64,000 nucleotides of DNA, from NCBI GenBank assembly GCA_025128135.1, contig JAHLYW010000016.1, positions 43,696 to 107,695 on the forward strand, given 5' to 3'. The notes under the pieces are model-generated. The model was not told where the DNA came from and made no database searches. It worked only from the letters and a program-made list of their open reading frames with translations. The number at the start of each line of letters is the position of its first letter. Position 1 is the stretch's first letter. The DNA comes from Synechococcus sp. CS-1325. GTDB lineage: Bacteria; Cyanobacteriota; Cyanobacteriia; PCC-6307; Cyanobiaceae. The translations under genes were made by a program, and so were the position numbers. Shown here piece by piece: positions 47,201-54,861 of the stretch.

Positions 47201-48348
47201 TCAATCCACCATCGCTGCAACCCCCTCGACGGCCTTGCCGAGAATGGAGGTGAAGCGCTGCAGCTGCTCCTGACTGCCCATCACCACAAGCATCTGGCCG
47301 GGCGCGAGCCGGACCTCGCTGCCGGGGTTGGCGATCAGCTTGGGCTCCTCCTGGTGATAGGTCGAGCCCCGGTAGCTGTAGGGATTGGCGACCTTGGGCG
47401 CAGGAGTGCGGATCGCCAGCACCAGGGCCCCTGAGCGGCGCCCCAGCTCCAGTTCCGCCAGGCTGCGGCCATTGAGGTCACCGAGCCGGGCACCGTCTTC
47501 ACTGAGCTGGAACTCCTCCACCTCACATTCGGACGTGGAGAGCAGATCCATGAACCGCACCGCCAGCGGGCGAAGGGCCGTGGCCGCCATGGTGCGTCCG
47601 CCGGCCACATAGGGGCTCACCACCTGGTTGGCGCCGGCCTGAAGCAGCTTGCGCTCCGCTTCATCGCTGTCGGAGCGGGCGATCAGGCGGCATTGCGGAG
47701 CAATGCCGCGGGCACTGAGCACCACGTAGAGATTGGCGGCATTGCTGGGCACAGGGCCGCCACCAGGCTGCGGCAACGGTGAATTCCGGCCTCCAGCAGG
47801 GTTTCGTCGAGGGTTGCGTCGGACTGCAGCACGGTGATGCCGCGGTCTTCCGCCGCCTCCTTGCGGTCCTGATCCATTTCAATCACCAGCACGGGCACCC
47901 CTTCGCTGGTGAGCTGTTCGGCGATTTCACGGCCGATGCGGCCATAGCCGCAGAGAATCACATGGTTTTCCATGGTCATGAGGAAGCGGCGGAAACGTTG
48001 TTCTCCCATCCGGCGGAAGTAACCGGATTCACTCAGTCCGAGCAGGCTCTGGATGGTGACCTGCACCACCACCAGCCCCCCCACGAGCGCAAAGGTGGTA
48101 ACGAAGCGGCCAGCCGCCGAGAGCGTCTCGGTGGTGCCATCGCTCCAGCCGAGGGTGCTGAGAATGATCAGCACCATCCAGTAGCAGTCGCCCCAGTCCC
48201 AGCCTTCGGTGAGGCGATAACCCACCGCGGCGGCGTTGACCACGAAGAAAAGCGAAAGCAGCGGGGTTTTCCACGGCTTCGGGTTCCGGGCAGACGGAGG
48301 CCGGCGGCGAAAGCGCAGGAGCAGGGGGGTGGTGTTGGAGGAGGGCAT
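47201..48348 (-). pseudogene. Potassium channel/TrkA-domain protein, frameshifted
   Basis: Two frames together encode one protein. The first (48348 down to 47683) has two membrane helices around a pore-like loop (LTEGWDWGDCYWMVLIILSTLGWSDG), then a TrkA-N Rossmann fold HVILCGYGRIGREIAEQL up to LLEAGIHRCRSLVAAL. The second (47776 down to 47201) continues the same fold from PSNAANLYVVLSARGI through a TrkA-C-like domain. Removing two bases near 47750-47753, where CACA could be a duplicated CA, restores one frame reading AALPSNAAN. It is either a real mutation or a sequence error. The filter reads TLGWSD instead of TVGYGD. Confidence 0.7.
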
Positions 48349-48379
48349 CCAGCGGAGCCGTTGGGAAATTGGCGTTGAT

Positions 48380-48439
48380 GGAGATGCCGCTAATGGAGAT
48401 GCCTCTGATCGAGGGGCCGTTGATCGAGGGGCCGCCTAT
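48380..48439. repeat. Four 15-bp tandem repeats
   Basis: Contiguous 15-bp units: two of the GGAGATGCC(G/T)CT(A/G)AT kind followed by two of the CGAGGGGCCG(T/C)(T/C)(G/T)AT kind, which look like diverged versions of each other. They fill the gap between the channel gene start and the end of the GT9 gene, whose stop codon (48436-48438) lies in the last unit. Confidence 0.7.
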
Positions 48440-49281
48440 CCCAGTCCCAGGGCCTGCATCACCTCGGCGACACCGAGCTGATCGAGGCCACCTGCTGTGC
48501 CGACTCCTTGTACCCCCTCACGGCGCGGCAGGCTGTCGCCGCTGCGACCCAGCGCCACCAGGGGGGTGCCTGTCAGCAGAGCCAGCTCCGTGATGCTCGG
48601 ATCGCTGCTGAGCACCACATCGGCACTGGCCACCTGGGCGGCCTGCTGAACAGGACTGCCGCCGCTGGCGCGACTCACCCGCAGGTCGGCCAGCCTGGCG
48701 CGGATCGCCTCTGGCAGGGCCTGCCAGTGGGCGGCAGGCCAGTCTGGGGAGACGCTGGTTTGCGGCATCGGAGCGAGCAGCAGCAACGGGCCCTTGCCAG
48801 GCGGCAGCTGGGCGGCAGCGCCATCGAGATCCGCCTTCCGGAGGCTGAGCCGAAAGGCATCGGCATCGAGCGGCAGCTCCAGCGGCCGCAGCCAGGCCTC
48901 CAGGGCCTGACTGGGCCACCCAGCCGGGGGAGCCGGGAGCCTGGTGGTGGCCGAGAAACCGGAACGGGCGATCCGGGTGGGGATGTGGGTGAGGGAGAGG
49001 AGCAGATCCAGGGCCCAGCCGGAGGCCAGGTTGATCGAGAGCTGGAAATCCGGCTCCCGGACGGCTCCGAGCAGGTTGGCCCACTCCGCCAGGCTGACCC
49101 CGGCAGCAAAGCTGAACGGCAGAACCTTCTCAACGGCCGGCAGCAGTTTCCAGACCGCCGCGCTCTCCTGTGGGCAGGCCACCTGAACCTGGGCGTTGAG
49201 CCCAGCGGCCACGGCAGCCACGGCGGGGATTGCCTGCAGTTGGGATGCGCTGCCGCCGGGAATCAAGAAAAGAACACGCAT
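48436..49281 (-). CDS. GT9-family (heptosyltransferase-like) glycosyltransferase
   Basis: A 281-residue GT-B protein similar to lipopolysaccharide heptosyltransferases (GT9). It starts MRVLFLIPGGSASQLQAIPAV, with FQLSINLASGWALDLLLSL and IARSGFSATTRLPAP in the N-terminal lobe and LLLLAPMPQTSVSPDWPAAHW and VLSSDPSITELALLTGTPLVALGRS in the C-terminal lobe. It is shorter than E. coli WaaC/WaaF, and cyanobacteria generally lack heptose, so the sugar transferred is uncertain. It is divergent from ispD. Confidence 0.8.
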   Translation of the reverse strand: MRVLFLIPGGSASQLQAIPAVAAVAAGLNAQVQVACPQESAAVWKLLPAVEKVLPFSFAAGVSLAEWANLLGAVREPDFQLSINLASGWALDLLLSLTHIPTRIARSGFSATTRLPAPPAGWPSQALEAWLRPLELPLDADAFRLSLRKADLDGAAAQLPPGKGPLLLLAPMPQTSVSPDWPAAHWQALPEAIRARLADLRVSRASGGSPVQQAAQVASADVVLSSDPSITELALLTGTPLVALGRSGDSLPRREGVQGVGTAGGLDQLGVAEVMQALGLG

Positions 49282-49360
49282 CTGGGCGGCGGCTGGCAGG
49301 CGTGGCGCGAGCTGATTGTATGGATCGAAACCGGTTTTGCCGCCCCATCAGGAGTCGCTT

Positions 49361-50056
49361 GTGCATTTGCTGATCGCCGCTGCCGGCAGTGGACGCCGCA
49401 TGGGCGCCGAGCGGAACAAGCTGCTGCTGCCGGTGGCAGGCCGCGCCGTCCTGGCCTGGACGCTGGAAGCGGCCCTCGCCTGCGACTCGATCCGCTGGAT
49501 CGGGGTGGTGGGTCAGCCGGTCGATCAGGCTGCGGTGGAAGCCCTGATCGAGGCCGCCCGACCGGATCGTCCCGTGCGCTGGATCGTCGGTGGCGCCAGC
49601 CGCCAGGAGTCGGTGAGCCGGGGTCTGGCCGCCCTGCCGCCGGAAGCCGGCGGTGTGCTGATCCATGACGGCGCCCGCTGCCTGGTGACACCGGCCCTGA
49701 TCGCCCGCTGCGCCGAAGCGGTGGAGCGGGGCGAAGCGGTGATCGCCGCCTCGCCTGTGAGCGACACGATCAAACAGGTGGATGGAGAGGCCATGATCGA
49801 GCGGACCCTCGACCGCTCCGTGCTCTGGGCTGCCCAGACCCCCCAGGGCTTCCCGGTGGAGGCCCTGCGCCAGGCCCATGGCCGGGCGATCGAGCAGGGC
49901 TGGGTGGTCACCGATGACGCCGCTCTGTTCGAGCAGCTGGGCTGGCCGGTGCGGGTGATCGCCGCACCGGCGTCCAACATCAAGATCACCACCCCCTTCG
50001 ACCTGAGCCTCGCCGCGACCTTCCTGGCAGAGCGCGCCGCTAAGGCAGCAGAGTGA
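49361..50056 (+). CDS. ispD: MEP cytidylyltransferase
   Basis: Third step of the non-mevalonate isoprenoid pathway: CTP plus methylerythritol phosphate gives CDP-ME. About 231 residues from the GTG at 49361 ([15 protein letters not shown]); a TTG at 49316 would add 15 unconserved residues. The CTP loop [23 protein letters not shown], the active-site [27 protein letters not shown] and [12 protein letters not shown] with [11 protein letters not shown] are all present. It overlaps the convergent ldcA gene by 17 bp. Confidence 0.94.
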   Translation: MHLLIAAAGSGRRMGAERNKLLLPVAGRAVLAWTLEAALACDSIRWIGVVGQPVDQAAVEALIEAARPDRPVRWIVGGASRQESVSRGLAALPPEAGGVLIHDGARCLVTPALIARCAEAVERGEAVIAASPVSDTIKQVDGEAMIERTLDRSVLWAAQTPQGFPVEALRQAHGRAIEQGWVVTDDAALFEQLGWPVRVIAAPASNIKITTPFDLSLAATFLAERAAKAAE

Positions 50057-51014
50057 GCTGGCCAGCGGCGCCATCGAGCCGGACACGACAGCCCAGTGGC
50101 AAGGCGGCATTGCCGGGGGCATGACCCACCGGCAACCGTCCGACGACGGGTATGCCCAGATCAGCGCTGCGCTCCCTCAGCACCTGCTCCAGGCTGAAGC
50201 GATGTGCCGGTGGTTCACAGGATTCAGAGGAGTCGGCCGCGATGTCGGCCACACGGCCTGCCACGGTGTCAACTGGATCGTCGCAGCCCTCGAAACTGCC
50301 GAAACCGAGGCCGGCGAGCTGCTGCAGGGCGCCGCACAATCGCCAGTGGGTGAGCAATCGCTCGATCCGGTAAGGCGCTTCGCCCACATCTTCGAGGATC
50401 AGCACCGCCCCGGCCAGGGGTGGCAGGAAAGGGGTGCCGAGCAGGTGGGTGGCCACGGTCAGATTGGCCACCAGCAGCGGGCCCTCGGCGATGCCACCGC
50501 ACCAGCTCTCGCCCTGCAGGGGAGGCAGCGGTTCGCCGAACAGCAGGGCCCGCAGCCGCTCGCGGCTCCAGGCCGGCTCGCTGGCGAGGCTGGTGACCAT
50601 CGGACCGTGGATCCCGCCGCCGACCCCCAGCGCCAGCCGCGCCCAGAGCAGGGATGTGGCATCCGAAAAGCCGAGCAGCCAGCCCTTGTGGGCGGGCAGG
50701 TGCTGCTCCAGCAACCGGGCCGAGCCCCAGCCACCGCGCACGCAGGCCAGCAAGGGGGCGGAGCTCTGCAGGTCGGCGCAGCGCTGGCTGTCGCTGCCGG
50801 CCAGGTAGCCCCAGCGGCGGGCCGGATCAAAGGGGCGCTCCACCTCCAGCCCCCACTCCTGCAGCAGAGCCACGCCCTGCTCGAGGCGGCCCGGATCGCC
50901 GAGGGCAGAGCTGGCGGCCACCAGCCGCACCCGCTCGCCGGGCCGCAGCGCTGCTGGCATGGGCAACACCCTGGCGGCCCTTCGGCTGAACGAGTCTGGG
51001 GCGGAGCGCTCCAT
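50040..51014 (-). CDS. ldcA: LD-carboxypeptidase (S66 family)
   Basis: Cytosolic serine carboxypeptidase of peptidoglycan recycling, removing the terminal D-Ala from tetrapeptides; 324 residues. [11 protein letters not shown] and [12 protein letters not shown] begin the fold; the catalytic Ser117 lies in [11 protein letters not shown], Glu208 in [14 protein letters not shown] and His298 in [12 protein letters not shown], the expected triad. The ATG at 51014 overlaps the ubiA stop by 1 bp (TGATG); Met19 (50960) is an alternative. It converges with ispD. Confidence 0.92.
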   Translation of the reverse strand: MERSAPDSFSRRAARVLPMPAALRPGERVRLVAASSALGDPGRLEQGVALLQEWGLEVERPFDPARRWGYLAGSDSQRCADLQSSAPLLACVRGGWGSARLLEQHLPAHKGWLLGFSDATSLLWARLALGVGGGIHGPMVTSLASEPAWSRERLRALLFGEPLPPLQGESWCGGIAEGPLLVANLTVATHLLGTPFLPPLAGAVLILEDVGEAPYRIERLLTHWRLCGALQQLAGLGFGSFEGCDDPVDTVAGRVADIAADSSESCEPPAHRFSLEQVLRERSADLGIPVVGRLPVGHAPGNAALPLGCRVRLDGAAGQLTLLP

Positions 51015-51904
51015 CAGGGCCGCCCTGTCACCAGGGCCAGCAGCAGCAACCCGCCAAGCAGCACCTGATGCCGGAAGTGCGCGGCGAAGGTGGAAGTGGC
51101 CGGTTCACCGCGCAGCAGCAACGCCTCCCGCTGCATGGTGATCGCCGCGAAACCCCAGAGCGGCCAGAAAGGCCAGCTCACCCCCTGCAGGCTGGCGGCG
51201 ATCGCCAGGAACAGGGCGGTGAGGCCGTAGCAGATGGCGACGGCGGTCGGAGCGGCGGCACCCAGGCTGAGGGCACTGCTGCGCAGGCCCACCGCGGCAT
51301 CGTCACGCCGATCGGCCATGGCGTACACCGTGTCGAAGCCGAAGGTCCACAACAGGGTGGCCGCCCAGACCAGCAGCAGGGGCCAGCCGCCACCCCCCTC
51401 GCCCCAGAGACCGCCGGTGGCGGCGGCCCAGGGGATCAGCACGGCGAAGCCCCAGCAGAAGGCCAGCACCAGCTGGGGGAAGGCGAACCAGCGCTTGGCG
51501 GATGGATAGAGCAGCACCGGCGGCAGGGTGGCGATCGCCAGTGCCAGGCAGAGCCCCCGCCCCCGCTCCGGCAGCAGGGCCACCACCAGCAGAGCGGCCA
51601 GCAGAGCAAGCACCAGCAGCAACGCAGCGCTGGCGACACTCACCCGCCCGCTGGCGAGGGGGCGGTTCCTGGTGCGCTCCACCAGGGGATCGAGGTGCCG
51701 GTCCCAGAGGTCATTGGCCACGCAGCCGGCTCCGCTGACGGCGAGGCCACCGAGCACGACCAGCCCGACAAGCGGCGCTGGCGGCGGCCCGGAGGGCAGC
51801 AGCCAGAGGGCCCAGCCGGCTGGAATCAACAGGATCAGACGACCACTGGGCTTCTGCCAGCGCAGCAGCTCGACCCAGCCCCGCAGGACGGCGCGGATGT
51901 GCAT
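51014..51904 (-). CDS. ubiA: 4-hydroxybenzoate polyprenyltransferase
   Basis: Integral membrane prenyltransferase attaching the solanesyl-type chain to 4-hydroxybenzoate, on the cyanobacterial plastoquinone route; 296 residues. The two aspartate-rich motifs are present: NDLWDRHLDPLVERTRNRPLASG at residues 64-86 and FDTVYAMADRRDDAAVG, with LRWQKPSGRLILLIPAGW at the N-terminus. It lies upstream of ldcA with a 1-bp overlap and is divergent from the exopolyphosphatase gene. Confidence 0.93.
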   Translation of the reverse strand: MHIRAVLRGWVELLRWQKPSGRLILLIPAGWALWLLPSGPPPAPLVGLVVLGGLAVSGAGCVANDLWDRHLDPLVERTRNRPLASGRVSVASAALLLVLALLAALLVVALLPERGRGLCLALAIATLPPVLLYPSAKRWFAFPQLVLAFCWGFAVLIPWAAATGGLWGEGGGGWPLLLVWAATLLWTFGFDTVYAMADRRDDAAVGLRSSALSLGAAAPTAVAICYGLTALFLAIAASLQGVSWPFWPLWGFAAITMQREALLLRGEPATSTFAAHFRHQVLLGGLLLLALVTGRP

Positions 51905-51996
51905 GGGGCCAGGTTAGTTGCGGGGACGCAGCCATCCGCTCACCCACCCGGGGCGCAATGGCAAAGTGACGCCGTTTGCGCCGGGCCATCGATCGG

Positions 51997-53628
51997 ATGC
52001 CAGCCTCCACAGTCGCCCTGGATCCGTCGTCGGAGCTGCGCCAGGTGGCCGCGATCGACATCGGCACCAACTCGATTCACCTGCTGATCGCCGCCGTCGA
52101 CCCCCAGACGCGCAGTTTCCGGATCATGCAGGCGGAGAAATCCAGCACCCGCCTGGGGGAGCGCGATCCCGACAGCGGTGAGCTGACGCCCGCGGCGATC
52201 GATCGGGCCTTCCTCGCCCTCGGTCGCTACCGCGACCTGGCCCTCAGCCATGGGGCGGAGCAGATCCTCACCGCCGCCACCAGCGCCGTGCGGGAAGCCC
52301 CCAACGGCCGCAGCTTCGTGCAGGCGGTGCAGGAGCGGCTCGGGCTTGAGGTGGATCTGGTCAGTGGGCCGGAGGAGGCCCGCCTGATCTACCTCGGAGT
52401 GCTCTCCGGCATGGCCTTCGGGGACCAGGCCCACCTGATCCTCGACATCGGCGGCGGTTCCACCGAGCTGATCCTCGCGGACGGACGTGATGCCCGCGAA
52501 CTGACCAGCACCCGGGTGGGGGCGGTGCGGCTGCAACGGGATTTCGTTGACCAGGACCCCCTGACACCAGCGCGGCTGGCCTTCCTGCGGGCCTTCATCC
52601 AGGGGTCCCTGGAGCCGGCCGTCGACCGGGTCCGGCGGGCCCTCAAGCCTGGCGAGCGGCCCGTTCTGGTGGCCACCAGCGGCACGGCGATCACCTTAGC
52701 CGCCCTGGCCGCCGCCCAGGAGGAGCGGCCGCCGCTGCGGTTGCAGGGCTTCAAGGTGAGCCGCGAGCGGATCGATCAGCTGGTGGATCAGCTGGCGGCG
52801 ATGACCCTGGAGGAACGCAAGGCGATCCCGGCGATCAATGAGCGGCGAGCCGAAATCATCGTGCCCGGTGCCCTGGTGCTGCAGCAAACGATGGTGATGC
52901 TCAAGCTCCGCGAGCTGGTGATCAGCGACCGGGCCCTGCGGGAGGGGCTGATCGTCGACTGGATGCTGCGCCAGGGGCTGATCGTCGATCGCTTCAGCTT
53001 TCAGAGCAATGTGCGCCAGCGCACCGTCGAGGATCTGGCCCGACGCTTCCGCGTCGACCAGGCCCGGGCCCAGCGGGTCGCCGCCCACGCGCTCGAGCTC
53101 TACGACCGCTGCTCGGGCCTGCTGCACCACGATCATGGCGAAGGTCGCCAGCTGCTCTGGGCCGCCGCGATGCTGCACACCTGCGGGCAGCACATCAACA
53201 TCAGCGCCTACCACAAGCACAGCTGGTATCTGATTCGCCATGGCGATCTGCTCGGCTATTCCGAAACCGAACAGGTGATGGTGGCGGCGATCGCCCGCTA
53301 CCACCGCCGCAGCCTCCCCAAGAAGCGCCATGAGGCCTGGCTGCAGGTGCCCAGCGGCGAACAGCGCCAGACAGTCAATGCGATGGCTCTGCTGCTGCGG
53401 CTGGCCGCTTCCCTGGATCGCCGCCCGACGCCGGCGGTCAAGGCGCTGAGCGTCGCGATCAGGAACGGTCAGTTGAAGATCGGCCTGGAGGCGGCCGCCG
53501 CGGGGCTGGACCTGAGCCTGGAGCGCTGGAGCCTGGAGGCCTGCGCCGAACCGCTTGCCGAAGCCACCGGCGTGAAGCTGGTGGTGCAGCTGGAGGCGGC
53601 AGCTGAAACAGGCAAGGGCCGGCCCTAG
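51997..53628 (+). CDS. ppx: Exopolyphosphatase (Ppx/GppA family)
   Basis: Hydrolyses terminal phosphates of polyphosphate, or pppGpp in the GppA branch; about 543 residues. The actin-like ATPase fold has AAIDIGTNSIHLLIA, TAATSAVREAPNG, LDIGGGSTELILADG and VATSGTAITLAALA. The C-terminal third is an HD-type domain with LLHHDHGEGRQLLWAAAMLHTCGQHIN and RYHRRSLPKKRHEAW. The length and HD-like extension fit Ppx. The ATG at 51997 is preferred to a TTG at 51976. It converges with the hlyD-like gene, 69 bp apart. Confidence 0.92.
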   Translation: MPASTVALDPSSELRQVAAIDIGTNSIHLLIAAVDPQTRSFRIMQAEKSSTRLGERDPDSGELTPAAIDRAFLALGRYRDLALSHGAEQILTAATSAVREAPNGRSFVQAVQERLGLEVDLVSGPEEARLIYLGVLSGMAFGDQAHLILDIGGGSTELILADGRDARELTSTRVGAVRLQRDFVDQDPLTPARLAFLRAFIQGSLEPAVDRVRRALKPGERPVLVATSGTAITLAALAAAQEERPPLRLQGFKVSRERIDQLVDQLAAMTLEERKAIPAINERRAEIIVPGALVLQQTMVMLKLRELVISDRALREGLIVDWMLRQGLIVDRFSFQSNVRQRTVEDLARRFRVDQARAQRVAAHALELYDRCSGLLHHDHGEGRQLLWAAAMLHTCGQHINISAYHKHSWYLIRHGDLLGYSETEQVMVAAIARYHRRSLPKKRHEAWLQVPSGEQRQTVNAMALLLRLAASLDRRPTPAVKALSVAIRNGQLKIGLEAAAAGLDLSLERWSLEACAEPLAEATGVKLVVQLEAAAETGKGRP

Positions 53629-53697
53629 GAGCAGCAGATCAGCGCCGGATTCAAGCCGGATGAGGGCTGGTAGTCAGGTTGGACTTCGGGTTGGTTT

Positions 53698-54861
53698 TCA
53701 GATCCGGCGCAGGGAATCGGCCCTGTTCTTGAAATCACTGAGCAACAACTGCAGGTAGGTGACCTTTCGCAATTTGATGTTTGCGGTCAGGGACATGCCG
53801 ACCTGCAAGGGAAGATCCTGGCCACTTTTCAGCTTGAGCTGCTGGGAAACGAGGCGGATATCGGCCGGGAAACGATAGGTTTGCTTCAGGGAATCGGGAG
53901 GCAGGGCATCGGAGCCGATCCGGCGAACGGCACCGGAGATCACCCCGAAATCGGAGGCGGGGAAGGAATCGATGCTGATATCAACCGGTTGGCCCACCTG
54001 AACGAAGCCGATCGAAGCGCTGGGAATTTCGACCCGTGCTTCGAGCTTGTCGAACGGAACGATCTTCATCACCGGCTCGCTCGTTTGGGCCACGAAACCA
54101 CTGCCGGTTGGCTTGAGGTTGAACACCAGGCCGTCTACCGGCGATCGCACCTCCTGATAGCGGATGTTCACATTCAGTTCGATCAGCGAGGTGCGCAACT
54201 CCGCCAGCTGGCCGGCCAGCTCCTGTAGCCCCTGATTCAGGATCGCCTCCTGACGGAGCCGATCAGCGGCGGACTGTTCGAGTTTCCCCTGCACCTCCTG
54301 CACCTTGTTGCGCTGCTGCAGAAACTGCAGTTCGGCGGCGGCACCTTCGCGATTGAGCACATCGAAACGCTGAAGCACTTCCCCTTCGAGGGCGAGGGAG
54401 CGACGCAACATCGTTTGCTCCGTGGTGTTGAGATCGAGGGAACGGCCCAGTTCGGCCTGCTTGAGCTGAAGTTGCTGCTGCTTGTGGCGGATCGTTTCCC
54501 GGATGCTGCGCTGGCGATCAAGGCTGGCTTCGGTATCGAGGCGAAGCAACACCTGGCCCTGCTTCACCCTGTCTCCCTCCTTGATCAGAACGGATTTCAC
54601 CACTCCGCCCACCGGCATCTGCACATCTTTGACCACACCAAGCGGCTCCAACTTGCCTGGCACGGTGACGATCTCCTCGGTCTGGGCCAGGGCCAACCAG
54701 CCCAGCGCAAAAGCCGAGAGGCCCATCAGGCTCCAGGTGATGCCCCGCACCCACACGGTGGATTGCTGAAGCACCACAGCCTCCGGCTCCGACTGCACCC
54801 CGCGTTCCAGGGCGTTCTGGGCCTGCCGGAAGGGAGACCATCGCCGAAAAGACCAGGCCAT
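53698..54861 (-). CDS. HlyD-family periplasmic adaptor of type I secretion
   Basis: Membrane fusion protein linking an inner-membrane ABC exporter to an outer-membrane channel; 387 residues. One N-terminal membrane helix (ITWSLMGLSAFALGWLALAQ) is followed by the half-lipoyl motif GKLEPLGVVKDVQMPVGGVVKSVLIKEGDRVKQGQVLLRLD, a long coiled-coil hairpin (about 130-260, Gln/Leu/Glu rich) and the second half-lipoyl and beta-barrel region (VRSPVDGLVFNLKPTGSGFV, PVMKIVPFDKLEARVEIP). The start at 54861 overlaps the ABC exporter stop by 1 bp. An outer-membrane TolC partner is not in the window. Confidence 0.92.
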   Translation of the reverse strand: MAWSFRRWSPFRQAQNALERGVQSEPEAVVLQQSTVWVRGITWSLMGLSAFALGWLALAQTEEIVTVPGKLEPLGVVKDVQMPVGGVVKSVLIKEGDRVKQGQVLLRLDTEASLDRQRSIRETIRHKQQQLQLKQAELGRSLDLNTTEQTMLRRSLALEGEVLQRFDVLNREGAAAELQFLQQRNKVQEVQGKLEQSAADRLRQEAILNQGLQELAGQLAELRTSLIELNVNIRYQEVRSPVDGLVFNLKPTGSGFVAQTSEPVMKIVPFDKLEARVEIPSASIGFVQVGQPVDISIDSFPASDFGVISGAVRRIGSDALPPDSLKQTYRFPADIRLVSQQLKLKSGQDLPLQVGMSLTANIKLRKVTYLQLLLSDFKNRADSLRRI

